23,839 nt of DNA from a virus: positions 1 through 23,839 of IMG/VR virus record IMGVR_UViG_3300023110_002430; one strand, written 5' to 3'. Of the stretch, positions 14,268 through 21,022 are shown piece by piece. A program made the position numbers and the translations under genes. A model generated the notes under the pieces. The model was not told the DNA's origin, made no database searches, and saw only the letters and a program-made list of their open reading frames with translations. Position 1 is the stretch's first letter; the number at the start of each line of letters is the position of its first letter.

Positions 14268-15450
14268 GTATGCAAGTATAGTTCCACTCATTGGTGGAGA
14301 AACAATAGCAATGCAAAATGTATTTGGGACAAAACCTGAATATATATTATCATATACGGACTTTGAAGCAAATGACAGCCAACTTCTTAATTATTACGAC
14401 AATAGCGTTCCTTATTATAAGCTTGACGTGGGTGGTCTTGCGCCTCATAGTGTCGATGTTGTCAACACTGTTTGCCCTTGCGCTGGCTTGTCTTCCCTTT
14501 CTCCTAGCAGCAATGCTGATAGCAGCACTAATGACTGGATGGTCAAGTCAGCAGAATATGTTTTGGAATCAATTCAGCCAACAGTTTTTTGGGGAGAAAA
14601 TGCTCCAAGATTAGCAAGCAAAATGGGTGAAAAGGTTGTAGCACAACTTCGTCAACTAGCAAGAAAAAATGGTTATACCTTTAGCATTTATAAAACTAAA
14701 TCTATTTTACATGGACTAAGTCAAATTAGAGATAGAACTTTCTATTTTTTCTGGAAAGGTAACTCAATTCCAAGATTTAATTTTTATAAAAGACAATATG
14801 AAAAAATTGAAGACACTATTCGTTCTGCTGCAACCAATGAAGCAGATCCAATGTTTGAAACTTTAACAAATAGTAAGACTCCATCTGAAGAACCTTTTTA
14901 TCAATACGTATTACAAGAAATGCATGGTGGTATTAGTCATATGGAATTTTTCAATTTAATTGAAAAAACAACCAATCCATTGCATTATATTGAAGACAAA
15001 GGTGTTGATTACGAAGATGTAGCAAAATGGATGGACGATAATGGCCATGAAAATCATGCACGTAAATGTCGTAGGATGGGTGAAAAGCTAAAAGCTGGTG
15101 GTAACATTATGAGAAAAACTACAGAAGTTGGTAAAAATTATATTGGTGCTTTTGTTGGTCATTTTCCAATGGAACTTACTCATCCAGATCAAGACAGATA
15201 TTTAAATATTAGAGAAGCTTTGTCAATTATGAAAATGCCTAAGGATTTTCAATTAGTAGGTGGTCGAAAAAACATTAATATGATTTGTCAAAACGTTCCA
15301 GTAACTACTGCACAAGACATGGCTGAAAATGTAAAAAGATTTTTAAGCGGTGATGCTTGTCTTGTTGAGTCAGATTTCGTAATTCAAGATAATAAATCAG
15401 AAACCTTTTGGTCTGAAAAACAACCGGCAACATTAGAAGCATTTATGTAA
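14260..15450 (+). CDS. C5-cytosine DNA methyltransferase-like protein
   Basis: 396 aa. Motif I-like PLIGGETIAMQNVFG (9-23), motif IV with catalytic C74 in VNTVCPCAGLSSLSP (68-82; canonical PPCQGFS), motif VI-like GENAP (112-116; canonical ENV), motif VIII-like QIRDRTFYFFW (155-165), and a C-terminal CQNVPVTTAQ resembling motif X. It would form 5-methylcytosine, or act on a related target, through the Cys adduct. The Q of PCQ is Ala here. If phage DNA carries hmC in place of C, a C5 methyltransferase would have little phage substrate, so host DNA or another acceptor may be the target. Third-position G/C rises sharply at 14395-14535, over the catalytic motif. Confidence 0.83.
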   Translation: MVKYASIVPLIGGETIAMQNVFGTKPEYILSYTDFEANDSQLLNYYDNSVPYYKLDVGGLAPHSVDVVNTVCPCAGLSSLSPSSNADSSTNDWMVKSAEYVLESIQPTVFWGENAPRLASKMGEKVVAQLRQLARKNGYTFSIYKTKSILHGLSQIRDRTFYFFWKGNSIPRFNFYKRQYEKIEDTIRSAATNEADPMFETLTNSKTPSEEPFYQYVLQEMHGGISHMEFFNLIEKTTNPLHYIEDKGVDYEDVAKWMDDNGHENHARKCRRMGEKLKAGGNIMRKTTEVGKNYIGAFVGHFPMELTHPDQDRYLNIREALSIMKMPKDFQLVGGRKNINMICQNVPVTTAQDMAENVKRFLSGDACLVESDFVIQDNKSETFWSEKQPATLEAFM

Positions 15451-15460
15451 GGAGTATCCT

Positions 15461-16513
15461 ATGTCTATTATGGATAAATTAAAAAAGAACTCAAAGTTAA
15501 ATCATACTGAAGTTCTTGCAGAATCAAAATTTTTTACTGAAAAAGATATGGTTCCAACAGACGTTCCAATGGTGAATGTTGCATTATCAGGATCAGTTGA
15601 CGGTGGGCTAGCACCTGGTCTTACTGTTTTAGCTGGCCCTTCAAAACATTTTAAAACATCCTTTGCTCTTTTAATTGCTGGAGCATATATGAAAAAACAT
15701 CCAGATTCTGTTATGCTTTTTTATGATTCAGAATTTGGTTCGCCTCAAAGTTATTTTGAACAATTTGGCGTAGATACAAATAGAGTATTGCACACTCCTA
15801 TTACAAACGTAGAAGAATTAAAGTTTGATTTAATTGCACAACTAGAAAATTTGGATAGAGATGATAAAGTTGTAGTAGTTATAGATTCCATTGGCAATCT
15901 TGCTTCAAAGAAAGAAATGGAAGACACTCTCAATGAAAAATCTGTAGCAGATATGTCTCGCGCTAAAGCTCTCAAAGGTTTATTTCGTATGGCAACACCT
16001 TATCTTGCTATGAAGAATATTCCTTTACTTGCAGTAAATCATACATATAAAGAAATTGGATTATTTCCTAGAGATATTGTTGGTGGCGGAACAGGCATTT
16101 ATTATTCAGCTGACAATATCTGGATTCTCGGCAGACAACAAGACAAAAAAGGTACCGAGATTCAAGGTTATCATTTTGTTATTAATGTGGAGAAGAGCAG
16201 GTATGTTAAAGAAAAGTCTAAAATTCCTATTACTGTTTCCTGGGACGGCGGTGTTCGCAATTATTCTGGGTTGCTTGACGTGGCTCTTGTTGGTGGGTAC
16301 GTTACTAAACCTTCAAATGGCTGGTATGCAGCGGTTAATATGGAGACAGGTGAAATTGGCCAAAAGGTTAGGCATGATCAAACTTTAGAAAAAGAATTTT
16401 GGGATAGCATTTTTGCTAATACTAATTTTAAAGAGTTTCTAAAAAAACAATATTCAATTGGATACCAAGATCAAGTATCAATGGATGCTATTGTAGAGGA
16501 AGTAATTGAATGA
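15461..16513 (+). CDS. uvsX: UvsX-like recombinase
   Basis: 350 aa. RecA-fold strand-exchange protein of T4-like phages. Walker A is GPSKHFKTS at 59-67, the T4-type variant; the Walker B-like strand is VVVVIDSIGNL near 117-127; a PDSVMLFYDSEFGSP segment and NHTYKEIG loop follow. The start is supported by an AGGAGT ribosome site before ATG 15461. In T4 it drives recombination-dependent replication. It directly precedes a small unknown gene and the replicative helicase. An ORF in the +1 frame covers its C-terminal third and has a hydrophobic segment (see findings). Confidence 0.93.
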   Translation: MSIMDKLKKNSKLNHTEVLAESKFFTEKDMVPTDVPMVNVALSGSVDGGLAPGLTVLAGPSKHFKTSFALLIAGAYMKKHPDSVMLFYDSEFGSPQSYFEQFGVDTNRVLHTPITNVEELKFDLIAQLENLDRDDKVVVVIDSIGNLASKKEMEDTLNEKSVADMSRAKALKGLFRMATPYLAMKNIPLLAVNHTYKEIGLFPRDIVGGGTGIYYSADNIWILGRQQDKKGTEIQGYHFVINVEKSRYVKEKSKIPITVSWDGGVRNYSGLLDVALVGGYVTKPSNGWYAAVNMETGEIGQKVRHDQTLEKEFWDSIFANTNFKEFLKKQYSIGYQDQVSMDAIVEEVIE

Positions 16514-16797
16514 ACCATAAAGAAAATATTGATTATGAATTGATTCCATCATCTACAGATGATAATCATTGGAATGTGAGATTTTTAACAGGAGATTATA
16601 TTGAAACTGTAATTGCCTATGGTAAAATCGCACTGGAAGGTGATGGACTCGATGAAACAGATACTAGGATGACATTTAACTTAGAAATTGTTGAAACACC
16701 AGATCAAGATTTAACAGAAGACAATGAAGAGTTTCAACGTTATGCTGGTGACATATTAATATCAATTATTTCTGAATCACTTGAAGGATACAAATGA
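16510..16797 (+). CDS. Small acidic protein between uvsX and the helicase
   Basis: 95 aa, ATGA-type overlaps with both neighbours. Acidic, predicted mixed beta/alpha: a central VRFLTGDYIETVIAYGKIALEGD part and a C-terminal helix FQRYAGDILISIISESL. No catalytic motif or membrane segment. Its conserved-looking location inside the recombination/replication cluster suggests an accessory role in replication, but I do not recognise the family. Confidence 0.75.
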   Translation: MNHKENIDYELIPSSTDDNHWNVRFLTGDYIETVIAYGKIALEGDGLDETDTRMTFNLEIVETPDQDLTEDNEEFQRYAGDILISIISESLEGYK

Positions 16798-18161
16798 ATT
16801 CCATTGAACAAACTATAATTAAAAACATTATTACTAATGAAACGTTTATGAGAAAAGTCTTGCCTTTTATTAAGCCAGACTATTTTGAAGGTACGTATCA
16901 AAAAATATTTAAAGAAGTCGCAAAGTTTGTTGCTAAATATAATAAGATTCCAAATGAAGAATCATTTAAAATTGAAATTGAACAAAGCGAATCATTTACT
17001 GAAGAGCAATATCGACATGCTATAGAAATCATCCCGCAATTATTTGATAAAGAAGAAAGCGATCAACAATGGCTTTATGATACTGCAGAAAAATGGTGTC
17101 AAGATCGTGCACTATATAACGCTATCATGGAATCAATAACTATTATTGATGGCAAACACCAAAGTTTATCTAAGAATGCTTTACCAGATATTCTAACCAA
17201 AGCATTAGGTGTTTCTTTTGATACGAATATTGGACATGATTATATAGAAAATTCTGATGAACGATATGAGTTTTACCACCGCGATGAAGAAAGACTTCCA
17301 TTTGACCTTGACTTCTTTAATAAAATCACTAAAGGTGGTTTACCAAATAAAACACTTAATATTTGTCTTGCAGGCACTGGTGTTGGTAAGTCTTTGTTTA
17401 TGTGTCATTGTGCTGCTGCGAATTTAGCAGATAATAAAAACGTGCTATATCTTACTATGGAAATGGCTGAAGAAAGAATTGCTGAACGTATTGATGCTAA
17501 TCTTCTCGATATACCAATTGATCAAATTCCAAATTTAAGTAAGTCAATGTATGCCGATAGAGTGACAACATTATCTAAAAAGACAAGTGGTAAACTAATT
17601 ATAAAAGAGTATCCAACAGGTCAGGCCAATGCAGCACACTTCCGTGCCTTGCTCAATGAGCTTAAGTTAAAACGATCATTTGAACCTGATATTATATACA
17701 TTGATTATTTAAATATTTGTGCATCAAGTAGAATGAAAGGAATGGGCGGTGCAATTAATTCATACAACTACATTAAAGCAATCGCTGAAGAAATACGTGG
17801 CCTTGCGGTCGAGTTCGACGTTCCGATCGTCTCTGCAACGCAAACGACTCGTTCTGGTTATTCTAACACAGATGTTGGGCTTGAAGATACGTCCGAATCT
17901 TTTGGATTACCCGCAACCGCAGACCTCATGTTCGCACTCATCTCAACAGAAGAACTAGAAGGTATGGGTCAACTTGCAGTTAAACAATTAAAGAATAGAT
18001 ATAATGATCCAACATATAAAAAACGTTTTGTGATTGGTGTAGATCGATCTAAAATGAAATTATATGATGTGGATGATAAAGAACAAACTTTAATAGATGA
18101 TACGCCTACATTTGATAAAACAGATGTTGGAAATAAATTTGCTGATTTTAAATTAAACTAG
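16794..18161 (+). CDS. Replicative DNA helicase, gp41/DnaB-like
   Basis: 455 aa, about the size of T4 gp41 (475). N-terminal helical domain (1-140) for hexamer and primase contacts; RecA-like motor from about 160. Walker A AGTGVGKS at 193-200, TMEMAEERIAERI (H1a region), DIIYIDYLNI (Walker B, about 300-309), SATQTTRSGY (H3-like), and a KNRYNDPTYKKRFVIGVDRS end. ATP-driven 5'-3' unwinding at the fork. Third-position G/C is unusually high between 17795 and 17945, over the conserved SATQTTR to ATADLMFALIS stretch. Confidence 0.93.
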   Translation: MNSIEQTIIKNIITNETFMRKVLPFIKPDYFEGTYQKIFKEVAKFVAKYNKIPNEESFKIEIEQSESFTEEQYRHAIEIIPQLFDKEESDQQWLYDTAEKWCQDRALYNAIMESITIIDGKHQSLSKNALPDILTKALGVSFDTNIGHDYIENSDERYEFYHRDEERLPFDLDFFNKITKGGLPNKTLNICLAGTGVGKSLFMCHCAAANLADNKNVLYLTMEMAEERIAERIDANLLDIPIDQIPNLSKSMYADRVTTLSKKTSGKLIIKEYPTGQANAAHFRALLNELKLKRSFEPDIIYIDYLNICASSRMKGMGGAINSYNYIKAIAEEIRGLAVEFDVPIVSATQTTRSGYSNTDVGLEDTSESFGLPATADLMFALISTEELEGMGQLAVKQLKNRYNDPTYKKRFVIGVDRSKMKLYDVDDKEQTLIDDTPTFDKTDVGNKFADFKLN

Positions 18162-18170
18162 GAGAACTAA

Positions 18171-18857
18171 ATGCATGCACGTCTCATATCCTATAGCCAA
18201 CCCTCAGGTCGTATCCACGCAGGAGAACTTGGTTACGCGGGGCTTGATAACATCCAAGACCTCGTCGCCTATTGCGCCCGTGTCTCCAATCCACAAAACC
18301 AAGCTAACACCAAAACAACAACAAAGCTACTTAAATATCTCATCAAGCACAAGCACTGGTCACCATTCGAAATGGCAAGCGCCTGCCTCGAAGTCGAAAC
18401 CACAAGAGACATTGCCCGACAATTCCTTCGACACCGCTCCTTTTCCTTTCAAGAGTTTTCTCAGCGGTATGCTGACATCCGCGATCTTAATGACAATTTT
18501 ATTTTAAGAGAAGCACGATTACAAGACACTAAAAATCGTCAAAATAGTATAAGTATTAATGATAAAGAATTACAAATGCAATGGGAAGGATACCAACAGA
18601 GTGTTATCAATCAAGCAAAAGCAGCATACGAATGGGCAATTGAAAACGGGATTGCCAAGGAACAAGCCAGGGCTGTTTTGCCGGAAGGAAACACAGTCTC
18701 TCGTCTTTATGTTAATGGCACCATTCGTTCTTGGATACATTACATTGATTTGCGCACGGCAAATGGGACACAAATGGAACATATCGAATTGGCAAAAGAA
18801 ATAGCAAAAGCAATATCTGCAATTTATCCTAGTATAATGGAGATCTTAGATGGGTAA
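18171..18857 (+). CDS. thyX: Flavin-dependent thymidylate synthase
   Basis: 228 aa, typical for ThyX. Converts dUMP to dTMP with methylene-THF, FAD and NADPH. The signature RHRxxSxxExSxRY is RHRSFSFQEFSQRY at 87-100 (Gln for the usual Asn); the second conserved block PEGNTVSRLYVNGTIRSWIHYIDLR lies near 180-204, ending with the usual Ser-less, Arg-rich dUMP site. GGAG precedes the ATG. About the first 315 bases use C-rich synonymous codons quite unlike the flanking genes; composition then drops abruptly near 18485 and rises again at 18650-18760, so the gene looks compositionally mosaic. Confidence 0.95.
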   Translation: MHARLISYSQPSGRIHAGELGYAGLDNIQDLVAYCARVSNPQNQANTKTTTKLLKYLIKHKHWSPFEMASACLEVETTRDIARQFLRHRSFSFQEFSQRYADIRDLNDNFILREARLQDTKNRQNSISINDKELQMQWEGYQQSVINQAKAAYEWAIENGIAKEQARAVLPEGNTVSRLYVNGTIRSWIHYIDLRTANGTQMEHIELAKEIAKAISAIYPSIMEILDG

Positions 18858-19068
18858 AAAATTATCAACATGGTATTCACAACTTAATGATGATTATTGT
18901 GAAGTTCATTTTGATTATAAAGAAGAATATGCTTATATTAAATACTTTAATTCAGGCGGAAAAATTTTTTTTACAGAAGATTTTAAAGGTAAATCAATTC
19001 ATTATGTAAATGATGCCGCTGATAATTGGACAACAGGTATAAAAAAACTTGATAAAAAACGTAAGTAG
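18850..19068 (+). CDS. Small unidentified protein after thyX
   Basis: 72 aa; start overlaps the thyX stop by 8 bases. Aromatic-rich beta-like core (WYSQLNDDYCEVHFDY, AYIKYFN, IFFTEDFKG) and a Lys-rich tail. No motif, signal or membrane segment recognised. Last gene of this operon; the shared-class promoter follows. Confidence 0.6.
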   Translation: MGKKLSTWYSQLNDDYCEVHFDYKEEYAYIKYFNSGGKIFFTEDFKGKSIHYVNDAADNWTTGIKKLDKKRK

Positions 19069-19092
19069 TTGATTTCTAAAGAAACAAAAAGG

Positions 19093-19121
19093 TTTACAAT
19101 CGTTATTTTCTGTGGTAGAAT
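19093..19121 (+). promoter_or_regulatory. Promoter of the shared class upstream of the lysin
   Basis: -35 TTTACA (19093-19098), 17 bp including TGTGG, -10 TAGAAT (19116-19121). Transcription would begin near 19128 and give a short leader before the ATG at 19147. The GGTTTACAATCG string recurs at 23741. Confidence 0.85.
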
Positions 19122-19146
19122 ATACTATAAAAAATGAGGCAGTAAA

Positions 19147-19635
19147 ATGAAACTATCAAGCTTACTTTCTGGTGCTGTTAATTGTGCTATCGTTATTTCA
19201 ATTGCAACACTAGCATCCGCTCGCGCAGCTGATGTAGAAAAATTTGTTAAATCATTTTCTGATGATGACAGATATTGCATACAGCAGAATGTTTATTTTG
19301 AAGCACGCAATGAAAGCATGTTAGGTCAAGCTTCTGTAGCATGGGTCACTCTAAATAGATGGAAGTCTGAAAAATTTCCCAATGACGTATGTGATGTTGT
19401 ATGGCAAAGAAAACAATTTAGCTGGACGCATGATGGTAAATCAGATCGTCCTAAAGAAATAGAAGCATGGGAACGTGCTGGTCGTGTTGTAAAAATGGTA
19501 TTAGAAGATTATGCATGGGGAAGAGAAGATCCGACTGCTGGAGCAACTCACTATCATGCAACATATGTAAAACCATATTGGGTTGCATCGCTATCAGAAA
19601 TTAAGAAAATTGGTACACATATTTTCTATAAATAA
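19147..19635 (+). CDS. SleB/CwlJ-type cell wall hydrolase with signal peptide (probable endolysin)
   Basis: 162 aa. Residues 1-28 form a signal peptide: basic start, hydrophobic VNCAIVISIATLA, and an ARAA-type cleavage site. The mature part has NVYFEARNES (48-57) with catalytic E52, GQASVAWVTLNRW, PNDVCDVVWQRKQFSW (79-94), and a terminal ATHYHATYV...WV....KIGTHIFYK, the full Hydrolase_2 (SleB) core. It cleaves peptidoglycan, probably as a lytic transglycosylase. A secreted endolysin would reach the cell wall through the Sec system. Small membrane proteins follow at 21395-22595 and are holin candidates. Confidence 0.9.
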   Translation: MKLSSLLSGAVNCAIVISIATLASARAADVEKFVKSFSDDDRYCIQQNVYFEARNESMLGQASVAWVTLNRWKSEKFPNDVCDVVWQRKQFSWTHDGKSDRPKEIEAWERAGRVVKMVLEDYAWGREDPTAGATHYHATYVKPYWVASLSEIKKIGTHIFYK

Positions 19636-19640
19636 TTTAT

Positions 19641-19844
19641 ATGGAGTACTTATATGTTACACCCTGTATCGGTGTTTGTCGAATTGATAAAGAAACAAAG
19701 AAATGTCATGGGTGTGACAGAACCATTGAGCAAATATCTCAGTGGATTAATTATTCACATGAGCAAAGAATGAAAATAATGAAGGAACTTGGTTATGGAA
19801 AACGGAGACTCAAGCGTAGGTCTAGGACAAACAATAACAATTGA
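19641..19844 (+). CDS. DUF1289 family small Cys-rich protein
   Basis: 67 aa. TPCIGVCRIDKETKKCHGCDRT (7-28) is the DUF1289 signature with Cys at 9, 13, 22 and 25, followed by ISQWINYSHEQRMKIMKELG, the family's W...s.eeR..i helix. DUF1289 proteins are small iron- or zinc-binding-looking proteins common in proteobacteria; their function is unclear. The last 12 residues are basic and Asn-rich and overlap the next gene. The ribosome site is weak; translation is probably coupled to the lysin gene. Confidence 0.85.
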   Translation: MEYLYVTPCIGVCRIDKETKKCHGCDRTIEQISQWINYSHEQRMKIMKELGYGKRRLKRRSRTNNNN

Positions 19845-20181
19845 TACGTCAGATTTTGAAGACTATAAAGATTGGGGACCTACTCTTACATTTGTTAGTG
19901 AAAGCACCGATTACAAGTTTAATGAAGGTGCTCTTATTGAAGAATTTAAAAAATACATTGACTCAACTTATGATGCTCATTATGCTAAAGATAAATTTCA
20001 AGCTACAGAATTTATTATAGATGGTGGACATGGTACTGGATTTTGTATGGGTAATGTATTAAAATATGCTCAGCGCTACGGTAAAAAAGGTACTGCCGCT
20101 GATGCAAGAAAGGATCTTTTGAAGGTATTACATTATGCCCTCATCCAACTCTACATACACGATACGGAAGTACAAGAATAG
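19795..20181 (+). CDS. DUF3310-like protein
   Basis: 128 aa from the ATG at 19795, which has AAGGAA 7 bases upstream; a TTG six bases earlier in frame is less likely. The C-terminal half has FIIDGGHGTGFCMGNVLKYAQRYGKKG..ADARKDLLKVLHYAL, the DUF3310 pattern (phage protein annotated as a putative nucleotide kinase, function unproven). The N-terminal 60 residues are acidic and not recognised. It overlaps the DUF1289 gene by 50 bases. Confidence 0.8.
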   Translation: MENGDSSVGLGQTITIDTSDFEDYKDWGPTLTFVSESTDYKFNEGALIEEFKKYIDSTYDAHYAKDKFQATEFIIDGGHGTGFCMGNVLKYAQRYGKKGTAADARKDLLKVLHYALIQLYIHDTEVQE

Positions 20182-20290
20182 TTCAAAATACGTTGCCTAT
20201 GATGATAGTACTGGCAAAGTGATAATTATATCACAGTATAAAAAAATAATTTTTAGCCATTTACAATCCTTGGGATATGTGGTTAAATAA
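20135..20290 (+). CDS. Possible small protein overlapping the tmRNA promoter
   Basis: 51-codon frame from ATG 20135 (AAGG 9 bases upstream) to TAA 20288-20290, overlapping the DUF3310 gene by 47 bases. The product starts Ser/Thr/Tyr/Lys-rich, then has a beta-like YVAYDDSTGKVIIISQ and a helix. Its last codons run through the -35/-10 elements of the tmRNA promoter, so either the gene or the promoter constrains this stretch. Long 3' overlaps also occur at 2310 and 19795, which supports it being real, but without a recognised family it is uncertain. Confidence 0.4.
   Translation: MPSSNSTYTIRKYKNSSKYVAYDDSTGKVIIISQYKKIIFSHLQSLGYVVK
20260..20288 (+). promoter_or_regulatory. Promoter of the two-piece tmRNA gene
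   Basis: -35 TTTACA (20260-20265), 17 bp ending TATGTGG, -10 TTAAAT (20283-20288). Expected start near 20294-20295, exactly where the acceptor piece begins, so the 5' end of the mature acceptor RNA may be the transcription start itself. Confidence 0.75.
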
Positions 20291-20293
20291 ACA

Positions 20294-20347
20294 AGTAGAT
20301 GTTAGAGGGTATTCAGGACCGCGGGGCGGTACCGCGCAGCTCCACCA
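20294..20347 (+). ncRNA. ssrA: tmRNA acceptor piece (permuted gene, first half)
   Basis: This is the 3' part of a standard tmRNA encoded ahead of the 5' part. CAGCTCC at 20337-20343 followed by ACCA is the tmRNA acceptor-stem 3' strand with an encoded CCA end. It pairs fully with GGGGCTG at 20459-20465, including the G3-U wobble that marks alanyl-tRNA synthetase substrates. A T-stem precedes it: CGCGG (20320-20324) pairs with CCGCG (20332-20336) around a 7-base loop that is not the usual TTCRANN. GTAGA at 20295-20299 can pair with TCTAC at 20490-20494 of the other piece, a likely helix P2. The 3' end must be released by processing of the intervening segment. Confidence 0.85.
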
Positions 20348-20458
20348 TAAACACTTGGAGAATGAAATGAGTGATATAGTTACATATTTGTCATTGAGAC
20401 TTGTACAGTACGGATTGGTAATTGTACTATTTGGAAGTTTATTAGAAGTGTTTTTGAT
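20348..20458 (+). other. tmRNA intervening (excised) segment
   Basis: About 111 bases between the CCA end of the acceptor piece and the GGGG start of the coding piece. In alphaproteobacterial two-piece tmRNA such a segment is removed, leaving two RNAs held by base pairing. Here it carries a ribosome site and almost all of a small ORF, which is unusual. Confidence 0.75.
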
Positions 20459-20471
20459 GGGGCTGAAATAG
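20367..20471 (+). CDS. 34-residue hydrophobic ORF inside the tmRNA intervening segment
   Basis: ATG at 20367 with GGAG six bases upstream; stop TAG at 20469-20471, inside the first bases of the tmRNA coding piece. The product has a polar start (MSDIVTYLSLRL) and a hydrophobic stretch from about residue 15 to 32 ending in GLK, consistent with a single-span membrane peptide. Codons look like those of neighbouring phage genes. Translation of the uncut precursor would compete with tmRNA maturation. It could be chance in AT-rich DNA, but the well-placed ribosome site argues for a real product. Confidence 0.45.
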   Translation: MSDIVTYLSLRLVQYGLVIVLFGSLLEVFLMGLK

Positions 20472-20600
20472 GATCGACTGGTATTTGAGTCTACGAAAAT
20501 CAAATGCAAACGATAACTTTGCACCATCTGGTTACGCTCTAGCAGCATAACACAGGGGGTTGGCCACTTACCTAGCAACAGAAAAGTGGTGAATTCGCAC
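20459..20600 (+). ncRNA. ssrA: tmRNA coding piece with proteolysis tag ANDNFAPSGYALAA
   Basis: Starts GGGGCTG (20459-20465), followed by GGATCGACTGG, the tmRNA 5' domain signature. The resume codon GCA is at 20506-20508, and the tag reads ANDNFAPSGYALAA with TAA at 20548-20550. The ANDN start is shared with alphaproteobacterial tags and the ALAA end is the ClpXP degron. After the tag, CCACTT (20564-20569) and AAGTGG (20584-20589) form a 6-bp stem. The 3' boundary is approximate. With the acceptor piece it would rescue stalled ribosomes and tag their products; SmpB is not encoded in this window and is presumably the host's. The next gene starts about 20 bases on. Confidence 0.92.
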
Positions 20601-20621
20601 AGAAATAGTAAAGGAAGAAAA

Positions 20622-21002
20622 ATGAAAATTGCAGCATTAGCCGCAGTATCGGCAATTACGTTAGCTGCTTGCGCAGCAGAAGAAGCAGAAGCAGCTGACA
20701 TCGGTGTACTAGGACAAACGTTGTCTATTGGAGCTACAGTAGATACAAACTATGAAACCGGCGTCGAAGAATGGTCAATGGAATTTGAACCACACGCTGG
20801 TTGGAAAGCATGGGGAACTGATTTTAAAGTATCTAGTACTTTTGATGTTTTAGAGCTAAATAGTGGCGACGACATCTTTGAAGGATTAGATTTTGAAGTT
20901 GGTTATCAGCTTTTTGATGGACTCCGTGCTTATGGGGAAGTTAGCACTGATGCAGATTTAGAGTTTGGTAACACCACTGTAGGGGTTGCATTCTCATTCT
21001 AA
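20622..21002 (+). CDS. Outer-membrane beta-barrel-like exported protein
   Basis: 126 aa from ATG 20622 with AAGGAAG upstream; an earlier in-frame start at 20586 lies in the tmRNA. Residues 1-25 are a signal peptide with LAAC (a possible lipobox, C18) and an alternative AEAAD cleavage site. The mature part alternates polar and hydrophobic residues in short strands with Gly/Asp turns (EEWSMEFEPHAGWKAWG, LDFEVGYQLFDGLRAYGEV) and ends in VGVAFSF, the terminal Phe typical of barrels recognised by BAM. At about 105 mature residues it is small. It may alter the host outer membrane, for example to block superinfection (inference). Followed by a terminator. Confidence 0.75.
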   Translation: MKIAALAAVSAITLAACAAEEAEAADIGVLGQTLSIGATVDTNYETGVEEWSMEFEPHAGWKAWGTDFKVSSTFDVLELNSGDDIFEGLDFEVGYQLFDGLRAYGEVSTDADLEFGNTTVGVAFSF

Positions 21003-21010
21003 TATAAATA
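21003..21010 (+). promoter_or_regulatory. TATAAATA, T4-like late promoter candidate
   Basis: Exact match to the T4 late -10 consensus, immediately after the stop of the outer-membrane-like gene. Similar exact copies lie at 19627-19634 and 21308-21315, each just before a gene. In AT-rich DNA a few copies are expected by chance, so the call is weak. Confidence 0.25.
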
Positions 21011-21022
21011 TTAGTATCGGGT

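Noticed and set aside
17749-17958. 69-codon frame inside the helicase gene
   Set aside because: Lies on the conserved motor motifs; Ser/Gln/Arg-rich, no start signal, consistent with composition.
18175-18507. 110-codon +1 frame in the 5' half of thyX
   Set aside because: Ser/Pro/Thr-rich low-complexity product explained by C-ending codons in the ThyX frame; no recognisable protein features.
20320-20347. A tRNA 3' end (CCA-terminated stem)
   Set aside because: No anticodon arm or full cloverleaf upstream; the strand pairs with GGGGCTG at 20459 and is better explained as the tmRNA acceptor piece.
20261-20701. 146-codon antisense ORF
   Set aside because: It runs opposite to the tmRNA pieces and the signal peptide of the outer-membrane-like gene; its Ala-rich start is the reverse of Ala/Glu codons there, and it has no ribosome site.
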